NCBI GenBank assembly: GCA_039720395.1
Contig: CM077824.1
Location: forward strand, 22,406,013-22,470,012
Reading direction: 5' to 3'
Source: Liquidambar formosana
Lineage: Eukaryota; Streptophyta; Magnoliopsida; Saxifragales; Altingiaceae
DNA: 64,000 nucleotides
Shown piece by piece: positions 24,728-35,194 of the stretch (positions are counted from its first letter, which is position 1; every line of letters begins with the position of its first letter). The notes below the pieces were generated by a model. The model did not search any database. It had not been told where the DNA came from and saw nothing but the letters and a program-made list of their open reading frames with translations. Position numbers and translations under genes: made by a program.

Positions 24728-24743
24728 AACTACACCCAGGAAT
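24728..24743 (-). repeat. EPRV terminal repeat, distal copy
   Basis: AACTACACCCAGGAAT, identical to 39979-39994. The uninterrupted LTR-B copy at about 46620-46670 lacks this word, so it is viral and not a duplicated target. Confidence 0.85.
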
Positions 24744-25325
24744 GAAGATACAGATATGCAATCAGAAAGAAGTATATTATAAATATACAATATAAATAAA
24801 TAGAAATAAATAGAAATTGCCAGATAAAAGAAAGCTTTTATATAAATAAAAACTTACAAATATGCAAAATAGTATTGCGGAGTTACAATTGCTGTTGACA
24901 AAGGTTGCTTGATGGAGGTATTACAAAGGTGAATGGAGGTGGAGGATGGTAGAAGTGGTTTTACAAGTGGAGGGAAACTACTTAATGGCTAAACAATTTC
25001 CGACCCCTCATACAATTGCATTGCCTTCCATATATAGGAGAAAAGAGCCTAGACTTAATCATGAAGCCCGGCTGTCGGTGTTGTCTTATTGCTGGAACTG
25101 TTGGCTTGTGAAAGGGTACTGTTGCCATGTGATGGGTATCTTCACTGTTTACTTTTGTTGAGTGGAGATACTATTGACTGCTTTTTGTACCGAAAAGGTA
25201 CTGTTGCCATGTGATTCCTTGTCTTTTGCACCGAAAGAACCACAGTCACTGCCTTTGCTGAATGGTAGTACTGTTGCCATGTGATATTGCCGGGGTAAAA
25301 GCACTTGCTTTTACTGCTGAATTGT
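24744..25325 (-). promoter_or_regulatory. EPRV intergenic region (promoter and leader)
   Basis: The non-coding stretch between the second ORF and the genome end. A TATA-like CTATATATGG lies on the minus strand at about 25030-25039. A word ending CTGTTGCCATGTGAT on the plus strand occurs three times (25115-25133, 25197-25215, 25268-25285), 71-82 bp apart, upstream of the TATA-like site in the viral sense. AT-rich sequence at 24760-24850 could hold the RNA 3' end. Promoter function is inferred from genome position. Confidence 0.5.
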
Positions 25326-26804
25326 CTAGTCAAATTGCCTTGGATTCTTGCTGCTGCTTGAATGATGAGGAATGGGAGGAAGAATCCCAAAACAGTCATC
25401 TTCGTTGTCATCGCCTAAATTGACTGAAGCACAGGATCCCTGCTCATTGTCTTCCTCATTGAGGGATGAGAGAGCCTCCTGGAGATATTCTTTCAGCTCT
25501 TTACTGTTAGGAGGAGCAGCTGCTAATTTTGCTATTAGTTGACTTTTTGACAGGAGAGCTTTGGATGAGTCTCCTACTGTTGACTGAATTGCTGGATGCC
25601 TCTGGAACCATTTCTGAATTGCTTCAGGAGTGAAATGGTCCGTTATTGCATTATCCCACCATTTGACATGGAAGGATCTCCCTATACAGGGCCATTGCTG
25701 TGTACCTGTAAAGTCATAACGCCAAAACATGATCCATGCTAGACCAAACTGGGTATAGAATAGGAAAAGCTTTGGGAAGGTTTGCAGGTGAGGTTTTGGC
25801 TGGATATGTTGCTCATAGTAAGAATATGCCTTACTAATGTTGATTGGTTTTTCTGGAAGAATTTCCTGGATGGGGCCGAAGTATGACCACCAAGAGAGAA
25901 ACCAAAAGGGTATTGCCTCAATGTCAAACTTTTTATCAAAATAGATCATCCATGAATGACGGTTGATCTTATTTTGGATGAAGAAAGAATTTTGCCATGC
26001 CTTCTCATAATCAAAATAATTATAGAGATTAGGCAAGATATTGCCTGGAAGTTTTCTAGGTTGGTAAAGAGGTTGTCCCCAGTCAGAAGGACTAAGAACC
26101 CTCAAAATTTGACAGGTAGAATAAGAAACATTGGTTTTATCATTTTCAGGCCGATTGTGTTTGAAAATGGCCGATTTTGTTCCTTTTTCCAAAACATATT
26201 GGTACCATGCCTTGTCTTTGCGAAAATCATTTGGCCGGTAATGGAATCCAGGGGGAAAATAGGATTCCAGGATATCAGGGATATCCGATTGTGCAAATTT
26301 ACTCTCCAAGACGAAAATGTCTAAGGTAGAAGGTTTTTCAAAATAAGGGCTATGGTTTTTACGAGTTTTGCGAAAATTGCCCTCTTCTTTGTCTTTTAAA
26401 AGAAATTGCGAAGATGGAGCGAAAGCTCCTAATGGCTCCTCAGATTTAGAAGAAGTTGCAATGTTTTTGCCACTATTCCTAACTCCGGAAGCTGCCAATG
26501 AATAAGTTTGTGACTTATTAATTGGAGATTGTTGCTGTTGCTGTTTCAAAAGTTGTTGTTGCTTGTATTGTTCAAGCATCTCCTCTTCTTCTTGGAGATC
26601 TTCGAACCATTTTTTCTTTGCTATTGCTTTTGGCTGGGTGGATGACCCTGTTGCTTGGTTCGGCCTTTTGGCTGATTTTGCAAGGTTGATTGCCCTTGAA
26701 GGGCTTTGGCTTTGGCTTTGTTTTGTCTGGGCATTCTGAAGAACTGCCCTGTTCTTTGGATAGGTGACCCTGTAAGAACTCGCGAGAGAGGAAATCAGGG
26801 ACAC
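25326..26804 (-). CDS. EPRV second ORF, function unknown
   Basis: An uninterrupted 492-residue frame that overlaps the end of the polymerase frame by 233 bases in another register. The N-terminal ~110 residues are basic and Ser/Gln-rich, with an acidic-to-Gln run (about 72-95, EEEEMLEQYKQQQLL) likely to be helical or coiled. A central region (about 240-410) is rich in Trp, Phe and Tyr and looks like a folded domain. The C-terminus is acidic (about 455-475). No signal peptide or membrane segment is apparent. Florendoviruses are described with such a downstream ORF of unknown function. Position would also fit an inclusion or transactivator-type protein, but I see no motif for it. It is the least damaged of the viral frames. 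Confidence 0.75.
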   Translation of the reverse strand: MSLISSLASSYRVTYPKNRAVLQNAQTKQSQSQSPSRAINLAKSAKRPNQATGSSTQPKAIAKKKWFEDLQEEEEMLEQYKQQQLLKQQQQQSPINKSQTYSLAASGVRNSGKNIATSSKSEEPLGAFAPSSQFLLKDKEEGNFRKTRKNHSPYFEKPSTLDIFVLESKFAQSDIPDILESYFPPGFHYRPNDFRKDKAWYQYVLEKGTKSAIFKHNRPENDKTNVSYSTCQILRVLSPSDWGQPLYQPRKLPGNILPNLYNYFDYEKAWQNSFFIQNKINRHSWMIYFDKKFDIEAIPFWFLSWWSYFGPIQEILPEKPINISKAYSYYEQHIQPKPHLQTFPKLFLFYTQFGLAWIMFWRYDFTGTQQWPCIGRSFHVKWWDNAITDHFTPEAIQKWFQRHPAIQSTVGDSSKALLSKSQLIAKLAAAPPNSKELKEYLQEALSSLNEEDNEQGSCASVNLGDDNEDDCFGILPPIPHHSSSSKNPRQFD

Positions 26805-29437
26805 AATTGTTTTCTCCTTTAATATATTCTATATCAAAATCGAAAACTGAAAGTATTGCCTGCCATCTGGCGAAAATATGTTTTGAAGCAATGTTTTTAA
26901 CATCTTTTTTCAAAACGGGTTTTGCAGCTTGACAATCCACACGTAGTAGAAATTTTTGATTTAAAATATCATCTTGAAATTTTGAAATACTCAAAACTAT
27001 AGATAATATTTCTTTTTTAATTGTCGAATATTTTGCCTGTGCTGTGTTCCATGTGCCAGATGTGAACCTGACTATTTTGTCTATATTGTCCACCCTTTGC
27101 ATGAGAATTCCCCCATAACCTATGTCTGAAGCATTGGTCTGGACTATCTTAAATGCTAGCGGATCTGCTAGGCTAAGACAGGGAAGGGTCCTAACCTTCT
27201 GTTTCAATTTCTTGACTGTGTCTGTGTACTCTTGTGACCATGCAGGAGGATTTTTCTTAAGTCTTCTCCTAAGAATGGCACACTCTTGGCTAAGGTTTGG
27301 GTAAAAATCTACAATATAATTGAGACACCCTAAAAACCTTTGCAATTGCTTTTTGTCTTTAATTTCATCTGGGAATTTATCTGCAAATTGGATTGACCTT
27401 TCTATAGGGATGATAGTTCCCTGATAGATATGATGTCCTAAAAATCTAATCTTTGTGTGGAAAAGATTAATCTTGGTAGGACTCAAGGCTAAGCTGTTTT
27501 GCTTAATTAAATGGAAGAACGTATTAAGATGCTTCCAATGTTGCTCGATTGACTTGGAAAATACTAATACATCATCAATGTATACAATAGTAAATTCCGT
27601 ATATTGTGTAAATATTGCATTCATTATATTTTGAAATTCTGAAGGGGCATTCTTTAGACCAAATGGCATTACATTCCATTCATAATGACCAAATGGGACT
27701 GTGAAAGCAGTCTTATACCTATCCTCTTCAGCAATTTGGATTTGCCAGAAACCCGATTTCATATCGAATTTCGAAAATATTGTTGCTTTGCTAAGCCTTC
27801 CTAATAAATCTTTTTTATTAGGTAAAGGATACCTTATCCATTGTAAGGCATCATTTAGAGGCTTATAATTAATTACTAATCGTGGAACACCACGCTCAAT
27901 TTCTGCTGCTTTAAAAACATAAAAGGCTGCACAACTCCATGGCGAGCGGCTTTCTCTTATTAAGTTTTTAGAGAGCAGATCCTGGATTTCCTTTTTGCAA
28001 ATTTCAAGCAATTCCTGATTCATTTGAATCGGTCTTGCTTTAGTTGGGATTTGACTTTCCTGAAAATCTTTCTCATATGGCAAATGAACAATATATTTAT
28101 TTCTGTGCCAGAAAGTATGAGGATTATCAGAACAAATTGTCTTTTTTAATTTGTCTTCAAATTGTCTTATGGTGGATTGAAGCTTCCAATCTTTTAATTG
28201 TTGCTCAATCTGCTTGTACTGAATTTCTTGCTTAAGATAATTCAGATGTTTTGTCTTTTTTGCAATTAGATTAACTTGTTCTTCTTGATGAACAAATTGT
28301 TCTTTTAGTAAGTTTACATCCCTAACCGAAGGAGGATTAAGGAATTCAAACTTAGTTTCTTTGCCTTTAATGTAAGAGGTTATTCCTGTTGTATCAACAC
28401 TAAAAGGCTGAATACAAGTAATAAAAGGAGTACCCAATATTACTTCTCTACTCAGATTTTTAACAAGGATAAATGTTGATTCAACACAAGTTCCCTCATT
28501 ACATATATGGACGTTGTCTAATTTATATCTGATATTAAGTTTAGCACCACTGGCCGAACTTAATTCTTCTTTTGTCTTTTTGTAATATTTTGAAGGAATA
28601 ATCCCTTCTTGTATACAGTTCATATCTGCACCTGTATCAATTAATGCGGTTATGACCAGTATATATTTGTCATCCTTGTCTTGTGGATTTTGTACCATAA
28701 TTTTTATGGTAGTATTCCACTTTTGATATGTTATTTGCTTAAGAAGTTGAACAAAATTTTCTTCACCTAAGTTTTCCCTTTCCTTGGTGATATTGTCATT
28801 TTCAGCTTCATGAGTGACAAGCTGCCTGCCATTGCTTGTAGAAGCCTGTTGCTGTTCTAACTGACAAATCTGTTGTCGTAGAACTTCAATATTTAAATTT
28901 TGCAAATTAGAGTGTTGTCTTAATTCTTTTATGTCATTTTTCATTTGCTTAATTTCTTGTTTCATATCCTGCACAGAAATTTCATCTGTTTGTTGCTTTT
29001 GATATTTTTCATTAAGGATTTCTTGCAAATTATAAATTCTTTTGGGTTTTTGTTGCATTTTACTCATAGTGTTTTGCAGTTTTTGCAAATATTCTCTTTT
29101 TAAAATTGGATCAGTCATTTTATCAATGATATCCAATAAAAGAGTTTGTTGTTCATGATTAATATTGCTTTTAATCATGTTACAACACTTTTGATTGCAG
29201 TTTTGTTGACATTGTTGCTCAGACTCGGAAGATGAATCTGATGTTGTTGTTGTTTGATGAATTTCATCAATTTGTCTGTCTTCTTCTTCTGATCCAGAAT
29301 AAGATTCATATTCGGAGTCAGAATTATAAATTGCACTTATAATCATGGTTTTTATCTCCTCTGGAGATAATCCAGAATCAAATTGCAACTCATTAATTGT
29401 CTGTTTTACTCTACATTGGGCTTTATAATGACCCGGT
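26572..29437 (-). pseudogene. EPRV protease - reverse transcriptase - RNase H region
   Basis: The frame is open from the Copia-1 junction (29437) to a stop at 26572. From the leucine at 29388 it gives 938 residues: an acidic Ser/Glu-rich start, a Gln-rich coiled-coil-like stretch (about 135-185), a retroviral aspartic protease (DTGAD at 251), RT (MPFGLKNAP about 574, YIDD at 603-606) and RNase H (about 745-880, with E793 and D818). The usual first catalytic Asp of RNase H is Asn here (TNASD, 752), a G-to-A type change that should impair it. The first residues belong to the second half of a zinc knuckle whose first half lies beyond Copia-1. This region would mature the polyprotein and copy the RNA to DNA. 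It is separated from its own start by Copia-1. Confidence 0.88.
29433..29437. repeat. Copia-1 target site duplication, left
   Basis: ccggt, repeated at 36849-36853. Confidence 0.95.
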
Positions 29438-30882
29438 TGTTAGAGTTATGCCCTAGAGCCAATCATAGAGATGATTGTTTAGGGATAAAGGAACAATCAT
29501 TTGATTTCATTTATGTATGTCACATTTATTATTGATTTAATAAAAGGGCTTATTCTATTATGTTTGTATGCATCATTTATATTTACATAATATGTCCAAG
29601 GAGTTAGAGTTGAGAATATTGAATTACAAAGAGTTGTAATTATGAGACTGTAAATATATCTCTGTACTAAACTCCTATATCATTCCTAGTTAAAGGTTCA
29701 CTATGATGGACAGTAATGAACCATAGGACTAGCACTTGTTAGGTTGACTCTATAGGAGGATAGCTGGTCTCAAGCTATTTGTGTGGAGACACTACAACCA
29801 ACAGGTGGGTGCCTGTTAATAGAATAGGTACACTGAATGTGACCAAAGATTTGAGATAAACTGAATAGAGTTTTAACCTGCCTATCAATCAGTTTCTCAA
29901 TGTTATAGTGGTACAAGTAATCCTTAGACCTGAGACACCATAGTTACCTTATGCATGTAGCTTTAGAAGTTTGATAACACTAAGTGCAGATTCTATTCAT
30001 GGGTCTGTAAAGGTGTTCATTGGCCCTATTGCTATGTGTATGAAGGCATGTGAGTGATCAACAAGGAATCCATTACTCTCAGGAAAAAGAGAGAGAATGT
30101 CTCATATAGCATTCATAATATAACTCATTCAGTCCATGGCCATGGCAGTGTGAATATGGAAAGGAGTTTTCATAAGTTCATCATTGAGTTGATATTTATG
30201 AATGAGTATAAAGTAATTGAACTAGGGACTTGACAGACTTCCATGTCCTATTAGTTCAATTGGAGACATTGTGTAAATGGAAGGATGCAATTGTAACCTA
30301 TAAACTATAACAGAAGGGTTCTTTGATAGATACATATTCACTTCATTAAGGACGACACCATGAACCATATGCTAGGTGTTATTCATGGTTAGTAGAAGCC
30401 CTAATTGATATAAGTGAGTTATAATCAATTAGGGAATTGGAAGGAGTTCCAATTAGACCCTAAATGGAAAGAGTTCCATTGTGCACACCTCGTGCTATTC
30501 CTACTACTTGATGATGTGAACCCAATGGGTCACACACTGATCATGAAAGATGAGCTTTAAAGTCTATGAGAGAAAGGGTATGAGTGCATAAAGAATAGTT
30601 CTTTGAGGCCTATTTATATTTGATATAATTTATAGGGGTTATTGTGCAATTTAGAGAAATTGCATCACACCCTAATAGGGTTTCCCCCTAGGGCCGGCCC
30701 CCTTAGTGTGGACTATATAAGTCACACTATGATGTGTGACATCATCACAAGTTGGAAACCCCAAGGTGCTGGCCAGAATTTCCAGCCTCCCTCTCTCTCT
30801 CTCCTCTCTTCTCCTTCACTAGCAACAACAAGGAAAAGGTGGAAAGGACTTGAAGCTCTAGCTAGGTGTGGATACCGTTGGA
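29438..30882 (+). mobile_element. Copia-1 5' LTR, missing its 3' end
   Basis: Matches the 3' LTR from its first base to 'GATACCGTTGGA' and then departs. About 209 bp at the LTR end (U5) and the primer site that should follow are absent. A shared TTGGACTG word at the break suggests loss through microhomology. TATA box CTATATAA at 30713-30720. A 101-residue frame starting near 30642 lies in the U3/R part of both LTRs and is a repeat artefact. Confidence 0.9.
30705..30728 (+). promoter_or_regulatory. TATA box within an inverted repeat, Copia-1 5' LTR
   Basis: Arms AGTGTGGACT and AGTCACACT flank ATATA, so the TATA box lies at the tip of a potential hairpin (one bulged G). A second inverted repeat GTCACAC/GTGTGAC follows at 30721-30740. 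The 3' LTR copy is at 36462-36485. The diverged relative at 44365-44388 has other arms that are also complementary. Confidence 0.55.
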
Positions 30883-31544
30883 CTGATTATTATTATTTTA
30901 TGCTGTTCAATTTTTTATTTATATGCATGAGATGTATGTTAATTTGATGAGACCCTTAAAAACCCCTCTATTTTAATATTAAGTTGGAAATGGAGAATAC
31001 ATTAGGGAATGGATTCTTCATTGCCTTCCATCATTATAGGATCATCTAACATCCCTTAATGTGGGTACCTGGCTGCAGACATGTAGGAGCTACCCATATT
31101 AAAGACATTACTTGAAACTATCACATATATAGATATCATGGGGTGCCTAAGCTGGTATATACCAAGAAACTAACATGTGAGGTATATATTTGGTGAAACA
31201 TACCTGTGTGAATGATGGGCTTAACTTAACTAGGGAAGTATTCCAAGAAACTAACATGTGAGGAGTATGTACCCTAGAGGCAAAACGATTGGAATTTGCT
31301 TATGAAGCAATAGACAAAGAGTTGTCTTCTTACTGTGGGTTAGAAGTCAAGAAACTAACATGTGAGGCTTCTAGGTCACAGTGGGACCCCAATCCCCATT
31401 AGGAATGAGATTCCCGAATTCCATTAGAGGGTGTATGGAATTTGATAAAATAGTGGGAGGTACCATATGATTAAAGACCCGATCATTATGGATTAAAAAT
31501 GAAATCTGATTTTCTGTTTAATTTTCTGTATGTAGATCACCGTA
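30883..31544 (+). other. Copia-1 leader with three direct repeats
   Basis: Untranslated region without a recognisable primer-binding site. The word CAAGAAACTAACATGTGAGG occurs three times, at 31163-31182, 31244-31263 and 31348-31367. It could be an RNA structure or packaging element; this is only a guess. The sequence right after 30882 (ATT-rich) is not part of the 3' LTR. Confidence 0.6.
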
Positions 31545-32060
31545 ATGGCTCACCGCAACCCGTTATCCAACATTTTGGAAACCAACCGTTTAACTGGACC
31601 TAATTATCTTGATTGGTTAAGGAATTTAAAAATCGTTTTGAATTCTGAAAATATTACCTATGCACTTCAAAGTCCACTTCCCAATGCTCCTACTGAGGCT
31701 GCAACTCGGCAGAGAAAGACGCTTATCAGAAGCGCATGGATGATGATCTTATGACGAGATGCTATATGATGGTGTCTCTAAGTCCTGAGCTTAAGAAGCA
31801 ATACGAGTCCATGGCAAGTGCACCCGAGATATTTATCCACATACAAGAGTTGTATGGCAAAGAGTTCTTGCTTGAATGTGATGAATGGGTTGAAGTTCCT
31901 GCTTCCAATTCTATACTCAAGCCTAAAGGCAAGGGAATAAGAAAGGGTAAGAGTACCCAAAGGAAGAGGAAAGGTAAAGGGATCTGTTTTTACTATGGCA
32001 AAGATGGGCATTGGAAACGTAACTGCCAAGAGTATCTAGATACTCTGAAGAACCAACCTT
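31545..32060 (+). pseudogene. Copia-1 gag, frameshifted and internally deleted
   Basis: The start at 31545 gives a Copia Gag N-terminus (NRLTGPNYLDWLRNLKIVL). The frame is lost near 31714 in an A-tract and the reading resumes in the frame entered at 31736. From there only about 40 residues precede a basic linker and the zinc knuckle at 31985 ([14 protein letters not shown]), so most of the central Gag domain (on the order of 150 residues) is missing. The knuckle has Tyr for its second Cys. Gag would form the virus-like particle; this one should not. Confidence 0.8.
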
Positions 32061-34246
32061 CGGAAGGTATGGATTATGCTCTTATACTTGAGACTAACAT
32101 GAGTGTTAGCTCTGCTTCCACTTGGGTACTAGATTCTGGTGCGAGTTCTCATATTTGTAATTCCATGCAGGACCTAGTGGGAAGCAGAAGGCTGAGTAAA
32201 GGAGAAGTAACCCTACGAGTGGGAAATGGAGCAAACGTTGCTGCATTAGCCGTGGGGACTTGCTACTTGACTTTGCCTAGTGGGAGTAGTTTAGAATTAT
32301 CAGGCTGTCTTTATATTCCAGAAGTTATAAGAAACATTATTTCTATTTCAGTATTATCTAAACAAGGATTTAGATTTGTTTTTGAGGAGAATAAATGTTC
32401 TTTATTTAAAAATGAAGAGTTCATTACTTCTGGAGTTTATGTGAATGGCCTTTATTTTCTAAACTTTACTGCAAATGTTAATTGCATAGAGCATGATAGT
32501 TCTAAATTGAATGCAGACAAACCCAAAAGAACAAGAGATGAAGAAAACTCCGCATATAACTGGCACTTGAGACTAGGTCATATCAGTGAGAATAGGATTT
32601 ACAAGATGTGTAAGGATGGACAATTGGGTCCATTGGTTTCTATGCCCTTTCCAACTTGTGAATCCTGTTTACTAGGTAAAATGACCAAGTCACCTTTCAC
32701 CGGTCACGGTGAGAGAGCTGTAGACATATTAGGATTGATACATAGTGATGTATGTGGTCCTATGAGCATACATGCTCGTGGAGGTTTCTCTTACTTTATA
32801 ACCTTTACCGATGATTATTCTAGGTATGGGTATGTGTACTTGATGAAGTACAAATCTGAAGCATTTGAAAAGTTCAAAGAATTCAGATATGAAGTAGAGA
32901 AACAAACTAGTAAAAGTATTAAAGCTCTTCGATCGGATCGAGGAGGAGAATATTTAACTAGTGAGTTTTTAGATCATCTTGTTCAAGCGGGCATTCTATC
33001 TCAATGGACACCTCCTGGAACACCACAGCTTAATGGTGTGTCAGAAAGGAGGAATAGAACCTTATTGGATATGGTTAGGTCCATGATGAGTTACACTGAT
33101 TTACCATTGTCCTTCTGGGGACATGCCCTGGAAACTGCCGCGTACTTGTTGAACAGAGTCCCAACCAAATCTGTCCCTAAGACACCGTATGAGATATGGA
33201 AAGGGAGAACACCAAGCCTTAAACATATTAAGGTATGGGGTTGCACTGCATATGTAAAGACACATGATGCAACCAAGTTAGAATCAAGATCAATTAAATG
33301 TAGGTTTGTGGGATATCCTAAAGAGAGTTTAGGATATTATTTCTATTATCCTGATGAACAAAAGGTGTTTGTTAGTAAGTTTGCAGTCTTTCTTGAAAAA
33401 GAGTTTATTCAAAAAGGAGGCAATAACAGGAAAATAGAACTCAAAGAATTGTCTGATGAGACACAAACCGACAGTGATCCCACCCCTGTCGCTGATGAGA
33501 CAGAACCCACTAATGTACCACAACCTCTCCGTAGATCGAGTAGGGTATCTGTTGCACCTGAGAGATATGGATTTCTCAACCATAATGCAGAGGAATTGTT
33601 CCTTGGTGATAGAGAACACCCAGATGACCCTACTACTTATGGACAGGCGATTTCGGATATTGATTCGAACAAATGGCTGGAAGCTATGAAATCTGAAATG
33701 GACTCGATGTATTCCAACAAAGTCTGGACTTTAGTTGATCCACCAGAAGGTATAGTACCTATTGGCTGCAAATGGATCTTCAAAAGGAAGATAGGCTCAG
33801 ATGGAAAGGTAGAGACCTACAAGGCTAGGCTAGTGGCAAAAGGTTACCGACAAAGACATGGTATTGACTATGAGGAAACCTTCTCGCCAGTGGCTATGCT
33901 TAAGTCCATTAAGATCTTGTTAGCTATAGCTGCGCACTACGATTATGAGATATGGCAAATGGATGTAAAGACCGCTTTCCTTAATGGAAACATTGAGGAA
34001 GACCTTTATATGCAGAGGGTTTTACATCCAGTGGTGAGGACCACAAAGTGTGCAAGCTACAGCGATCCATTTATGGACTCAAACAAGCTTCTAGAAGCTG
34101 GAACATCCGATTCAATGAGGCAATCAAATCGTTTGGTTTCCTACAGAATATGGATGAACCATGTGTGTACAAGAAAGTTAGTGGGAGTGCGATTACCTTC
34201 TTGGTCCTATATGTTGATGACATTCTACTTATCGGGAATAAAGTAG
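31736..34246 (+). pseudogene. Copia-1 pol, first part: protease, integrase, RT start
   Basis: An 836-residue frame that includes the rest of gag. It contains protease ([10 protein letters not shown]133), the GAG-pre-integrase motif (WHLRLGH), integrase ([26 protein letters not shown]) and the start of RT ([20 protein letters not shown]). After 'EDLYMQ' at about 34013 a short deletion at a repeated CAG shifts the frame, and the last ~75 residues are out of register. RT continues in the frame listed from 34048. The domain order PR-INT-RT is diagnostic of Ty1/copia. Confidence 0.88.
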
Positions 34247-35180
34247 AAACGTTATCAAAAGTGAAAGAATGGCTTTCACAGAATTTCTCCATGAAAGATT
34301 TGGGAGAAGCATCCTATATTCTGGGAATAAAGGTCTATAGAGATAGATCTAAAAGGATGCTAGGTCTCTCCCAATCATTGTACATAGACAAAATATTGAA
34401 AAGGTTCAATTTAGAAGATTCCAAAAGAGGTCTAATTCCTGTTAGGCATGGAATCAAGTTGTCTAAAAACATGGCACCTAAAACTCCAGAGGAGATTGCA
34501 TACATGAGGACGATTCCCTATGCTTCTGCAGTAGGGAGTCTAATGTATGCCATGTTATGTACAAGACCAGATATCGCTTTTGGTGTAAGTGTTACAAGCA
34601 GATATCAGGCAGACCCAGGTGTGAAACACTGGGAAGCAGTCAAGGCTGTCCTTAAGTACTTAAGAAGAACTAAGGAACTTTTCCTTGTCTATGGAGGAAG
34701 AAATTTAGAAATGGTTGGTTATACGGATTCAGATTTTCAATCTGACGATGATGATAGGAAATCAACATCGGGGTATGTTTTCACCTTGAATGGTGGAGCT
34801 GTAAACAGGATGTTACAGCGGACTCCACTACAGAGGCTGAGTACATTGCTGCATCAGAGGCTGCAAAGGAAGCTGTTTGGATAAAGAAGTTCATTACTGA
34901 ACTGGGAGTAGTTCCTGCCATTGAGAAGCCCTTGCCATTGTTTTGTGACAACAACGGGGCTATTGCTCAAGCTAAGGAACCACGGTCTCATCAAAAGTCC
35001 AAACACATTGAGCGTCGATTCCATGTGATTAGAGAGATCATTGGAAGAGGTGATATTAGCATACAGAAGATTCACACAACAGAGAATGTAGCAGATCCCT
35101 TCACTAAAGCTATGACCCAAGAGCAGTTGGATCACCACAGACAGGAAATGGGTATTAGATACATTGTGGATTGGCTATAG
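34048..35180 (+). pseudogene. Copia-1 pol, second part: RT and RNase H
   Basis: This resumes RT ([12 protein letters not shown], catalytic YVDD at 34210-34221, YASAVGSLMYA) and enters RNase H (TDSDFQS). Near 34800-34815 a deletion removes the residues normally following 'GGAV' and shifts the frame. The RNase H end (STTEAEYIAASEAAKE, FCDNNGAIA, HIERRFHVIRE) goes on in another register to a stop at 35180. At least three frame breaks thus interrupt Copia-1 although its LTRs are almost identical. Confidence 0.88.
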
Positions 35181-35194
35181 TGCAAGTGGGAGAT

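Noticed and set aside
24728..24743. 16-bp repeat at the EPRV ends read as a target site duplication
   Set aside because: The empty LTR-B sequence at 46620-46670 lacks the word, and it adjoins the viral primer site, so it is viral terminal redundancy.
30642..30947. 101-residue frame in the Copia-1 5' LTR (and 106 residues at 36399)
   Set aside because: It occurs in both LTRs by duplication and departs where the LTRs differ. It lies over the TATA/R region and has no protein features.
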